Below are positions 61,001-64,000 of a stretch of DNA of 64,000 bases, one piece after another. The first letter of the stretch is position 1, and each line of letters opens with the position of its first letter. The notes below the pieces were generated by a model. It saw only the letters and a program-made list of their open reading frames with translations, made no database searches and had not been told where the DNA came from. Source of the DNA: Nymphaea colorata (lineage: Eukaryota > Streptophyta > Magnoliopsida > Nymphaeales > Nymphaeaceae); assembly GCF_008831285.2 (NCBI RefSeq), contig NC_045145.1, positions 19,094,802 through 19,158,801 of the forward strand, written 5' to 3'. A program made the position numbers and the translations under genes.

Positions 61001-62970
61001 AAAACTTGTACCATTTTATCTACTCACAATGGTTTCTATCGATGCTGCTAACCCTTCAACTAAAATTATTTCAAAGAGGTAAATAATAGACCAAAAAAGG
61101 TATTGTTTCTTTCGAATTAGCTGTCTCCTTATAGTACTCCCACTCCACTACGCACTGCATTATTAAAAATATACGACAACCAACTTGAATTGCATAAACA
61201 TCAGCAATTATGAAAAAAGATGACAACTATATAATGGAGTGGCATGAGGCCGTGGGAAACTGGCGAAGCTAATCGAGCATGATTTTCAAATAAATTGTAC
61301 GTTTGAAACAAATTATGATGAGACACTGTGATCTCACATGTAAGACGAGGAAGGATGGATGGGGACATGGAGCGTGTGAGGAGGCCTGCTTTGATTATTG
61401 AAGTCACCAAAAAATATTAATTGACATCAAGTTATAGGTTATGCAATGATTGAGATTAGTTTATTGAATTTTGAGTTGTTTATAAGTAGTAAGCGGTAGC
61501 TTGTGGGCATCTCGGATCCGAGCAATCCCATACGCCTTGAGAAACATTTTTAAATGTGATCTTAACCTAATTTGAGCATATAAATATGCTAATAATTTCT
61601 CATTCGCTGTAAGATGCGCTTTGTCTCTATATACTAATGCATAGGAATCTTGACCTTGGGCTATCATTGCAAACAAACATGTGCTAATTGCTACAAGTTG
61701 AACTGTAAATTCGCACCTGAATGGCTAATTTTTTGGATAGGATAAGCTACAGCCACTTGTTCAGATGCGAGTATATTTGAATGTTATATATCAGTAGCTT
61801 TACTTTGGAGTTAGCACATACGCGAGTCATGGTTTCTTAAGTTCATGTATATATATGTGTGTGTGTGTGTGTTAAGAAAAAGCATGAAACACAATTTACA
61901 TCATTTATCTAACAGACGGTTTCAAGAACAAAAGGCAAAAAGAGAACTACTGTCTATCATCCATTGATCGTAATATGAAGAAACAATATTTCAGAAGTAA
62001 GAGATAAAAGATATGGGCAAATTCAAATGTATAGCATGGTTAAACTGTCCCCAATTCTGTGGTGAGGGATGAAGAAAGGTGTACCTAGGCAGTTTAGCTA
62101 TGTTACAGGTTCGGATGTTCATATTTCGTTCATTTGAATCATTTCCTCCTTTTAAGAACTCATTCATTAGATCTCTCATGCCTGCAGTCTGCTTTGGAAA
62201 TTCTGCCCATTAAGAGACGAAAAGGAAAGAAGTTCATTCGTCCAGAACATACAGAAAAAAGGCATTTCAATGCCATAACTGGCACGTGTATTTTACTTCT
62301 TATTTTGTGTCGGTGGATACATGCATAGACATGAGGACCACGTAGATGTGACAACAGAAGCTAGTTTAGCTGCCTATATAGAAAGACTAACTTTAACCTT
62401 CCCCATTTATCATCAGTTTTTTTAACGAAATCAATGCTCAAAATCCACCAAATTTTGTGTGCATCAAAGGGACATTCTTTTTTCAGGGTAAGAAACCACC
62501 AGCCAGAGTTAATCTCTATTTTTTGCCACGTTAAATATTGGTTTATGGGTTTCGAGGAGCATAGCGCAATCAGGCGACAGGATGGAGGTTGAAATCCTAT
62601 AGTTGTTGTCACATTTTGGTGCGTTGTTCTTTTGAGTTTGGAAACAAACCATAACCTTCGAGGTATAAAGGTATAGCTTTGGGATTTTCATGCCCAAGGC
62701 AATTTCCTCCAAATAAACATTAAGGAAAAAACGTTGCTTCGCGATCGTTTAGCTGATCGATTTGATCACATGGGGTGAAAGGTGAAAACATAAAAGTGAA
62801 ACCACTCTGGATTAGTGGTTAATAAAAATGACAACCGTTCATGAATTCTTTTAGGTTAATAAGAATGAAAACCGTTCATAAAAGTTTTTACTTTCCTGCA
62901 GTACTTTCCGCAACGAAAGTTGCCACCATCACGTTCCCATATATGCCACTAAGAAAAGTATATTTCCATT
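58016..62970. other. Promoter side of the second TBL gene and intergenic DNA
   Basis: The first 100-200 bp are the likely promoter and 5' UTR of the minus-strand TBL gene. Beyond that the sequence is AT-rich with no recognisable ORF. A short TA/TG microsatellite is at about 61849-61872. Confidence 0.5.
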
Positions 62971-63288
62971 TTAACTTTCAGGAGGCGTTGCAATGGCACA
63001 ATCATCCCATCCAGTTTTGTAAAAACTTGGTTTTATAAGAGCCAAAATTTTGTAACGAGTTCTGTAACCTTGATTCTGATAATGGGTTCCTTGCCCTCCA
63101 CTTTCACTTTTAAAGTTGAAAATATGGGTTGTCAACTTCAAAAAGTTGCAGAAAGCAGCATCAGCAAACATCATAACAGATGGTTTTGATGAAAATGTAT
63201 TGCTGAAAACCCTCTCGAGAACCATGGTTTTCTGACGTCCTAAGAGCAGTCTAATCTGCACCTGTCTCATCCAGTTGGTCATGAACAT
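62971..63288 (-). pseudogene. Possible TBL exon-4-like relic
   Basis: The minus-strand frame reads MTNWMRQVQI, then GRQKTMVLERVFSNTF. This resembles the TBL exon 4 core ([22 protein letters not shown]), with the RG of FFRG changed and the Asn-Val-Asn block lost. Further down it reads GGQGTHYQNQGY, where a normal gene has GGxWNxGG. No exons with GDS or DxxH were found nearby. It may continue past the window, or the likeness may be chance. Confidence 0.35.
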
Positions 63289-64000
63289 GGCTCACTCTAT
63301 TTGACAGAAAACCATCAGCTGCCACAGTTCCACTGATAATGATGCTACACAATCATTGAATTCAGAAAGTAACCACACGCCTAGTCTACTGTAAATTGTT
63401 AGGAAGAAGGCATGGGTTGTTAGCAGAAACATTACATCAGAAGTGCTGTTACCAACCCAAGTTGAGAAATATATAGTGGATGGGTTGGACATGGAGGTGA
63501 TTATTCTCAATCAGCCTGCATAAAGTTTTCATTTCCATGGTGAACCTGTAACTTCTCCCCTCATCATCCCATCATCTCTTATGTCACACAGTTGTGGAGA
63601 GAGGAGACACTGTGGCGTGACATGGACTGGTGGTTCGAAAAAAATAAAGAGGAGACAAAGGTGTGGAAAGATCCAAGAGAATTTGCTTCTGAAAGGTCAG
63701 TCACAACAATGGCTTTGTCTTCTGCAAATGAAAACAACATGGACACATGCACATGGGGCCTTTATATTCATGGGATTTTGCCCCACCAAAAAAAAAAATC
63801 ATTTCTTTGAGCTGCCACATGAATTCACGCAGTATTCAATTCTGAGAGAAACGTCTTAGGGACATAACTAAAAAGTAGAAACCATAATTCTTAAGAGTCC
63901 TTTTTGCCTCTAGTAGAATATACGATTTCGAATTATCTTAACTAAAGTGTCTCATTAAATCTATATGTGTACATAGCATGGATAATTATGAACGTGGATT
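63289..64000. other. Window end, no gene recognised
   Basis: Short ORFs at 63292-63510 (minus) and 63581-63859 (plus) lack recognisable domains. Any gene may lie beyond the edge. Confidence 0.45.

Noticed and set aside
63592-63810. Frame reading VWKDPREFASER, similar to the cytochrome P450 PERF region
   Set aside because: Only about 12 residues resemble it; no haem-binding Cys motif or other P450 block is present around it.
1-64000. tRNA, rRNA and CRISPR-like arrays
   Set aside because: Read by eye on both strands, no cloverleaf with A/B-box sequences, no rRNA blocks and no regularly spaced repeats were found; a covariance-model scan would be needed to be certain.

Overview
The window is nuclear DNA of a flowering plant. 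The evidence is AT-rich, microsatellite-rich intergenic DNA, genes with GT-AG introns, and plant-only families: a SHI/LRP1-type RING-like zinc-finger regulator, trichome-birefringence-like (TBL) wall acetyltransferases, a DUF3444 protein and a plastid-type GNAT acetyltransferase. The species cannot be fixed from sequence alone.

Layout. (1) 1-469, minus: 5' end of a membrane-anchored protein, probably an O-fucosyltransferase-family protein, cut by the window edge. (2) 470-7859: no firm gene; short tandem duplications, a possible non-autonomous LTR-element relic near 4.4-4.7 kb, and one stop-interrupted ORF. (3) 7860-8441, plus: intronless mitochondrial ribosomal protein bL12m. (4) 8442-21756: about 13 kb without a recognisable gene; local duplications and microsatellites. 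(5) 21757-23673, plus: two-exon SHI/LRP1 transcription factor. (6) 23674-30849: noncoding apart from a decayed Ty1/copia RT-RNase H relic at about 27.7-28.4 kb. (7) 30850-32595, plus: DUF3444 protein with a zinc ribbon but no J domain; its 3' end is tandemly duplicated. (8) 32596-37643: no gene found, weak retroelement-like fragments. (9) 37644-40950, minus: nine-exon plastid GNAT. (10) 42055-42479: Tourist-like MITE. (11) 42939-48413 and 54841-58015, both minus: two tandem five-exon TBL genes, with a broken TBL remnant between them (50.3-51.0 kb), a possible exon-1 scrap (53.2 kb) and a possible further relic at 63.0-63.3 kb. (12) 58016-64000: otherwise intergenic.

The exon chains of the GNAT and both TBL genes were built by hand. 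Reading frame is kept through every junction (990, 1755 and 2229 nt, all multiples of three), which supports them strongly. The genes do not form one pathway. The only functional cluster is the TBL group, which looks like a local duplication-and-decay array of wall-polysaccharide O-acetylation genes. I found no CRISPR array, operon, virus or convincing new multi-gene system. The most interesting items are the internal N-glycosylation-rich repeats in the second TBL protein, the TBL remnant with a duplicated exon 4, the J-less DUF3444 protein with a duplicated 3' end, and a predicted 50-bp intron in the GNAT gene.
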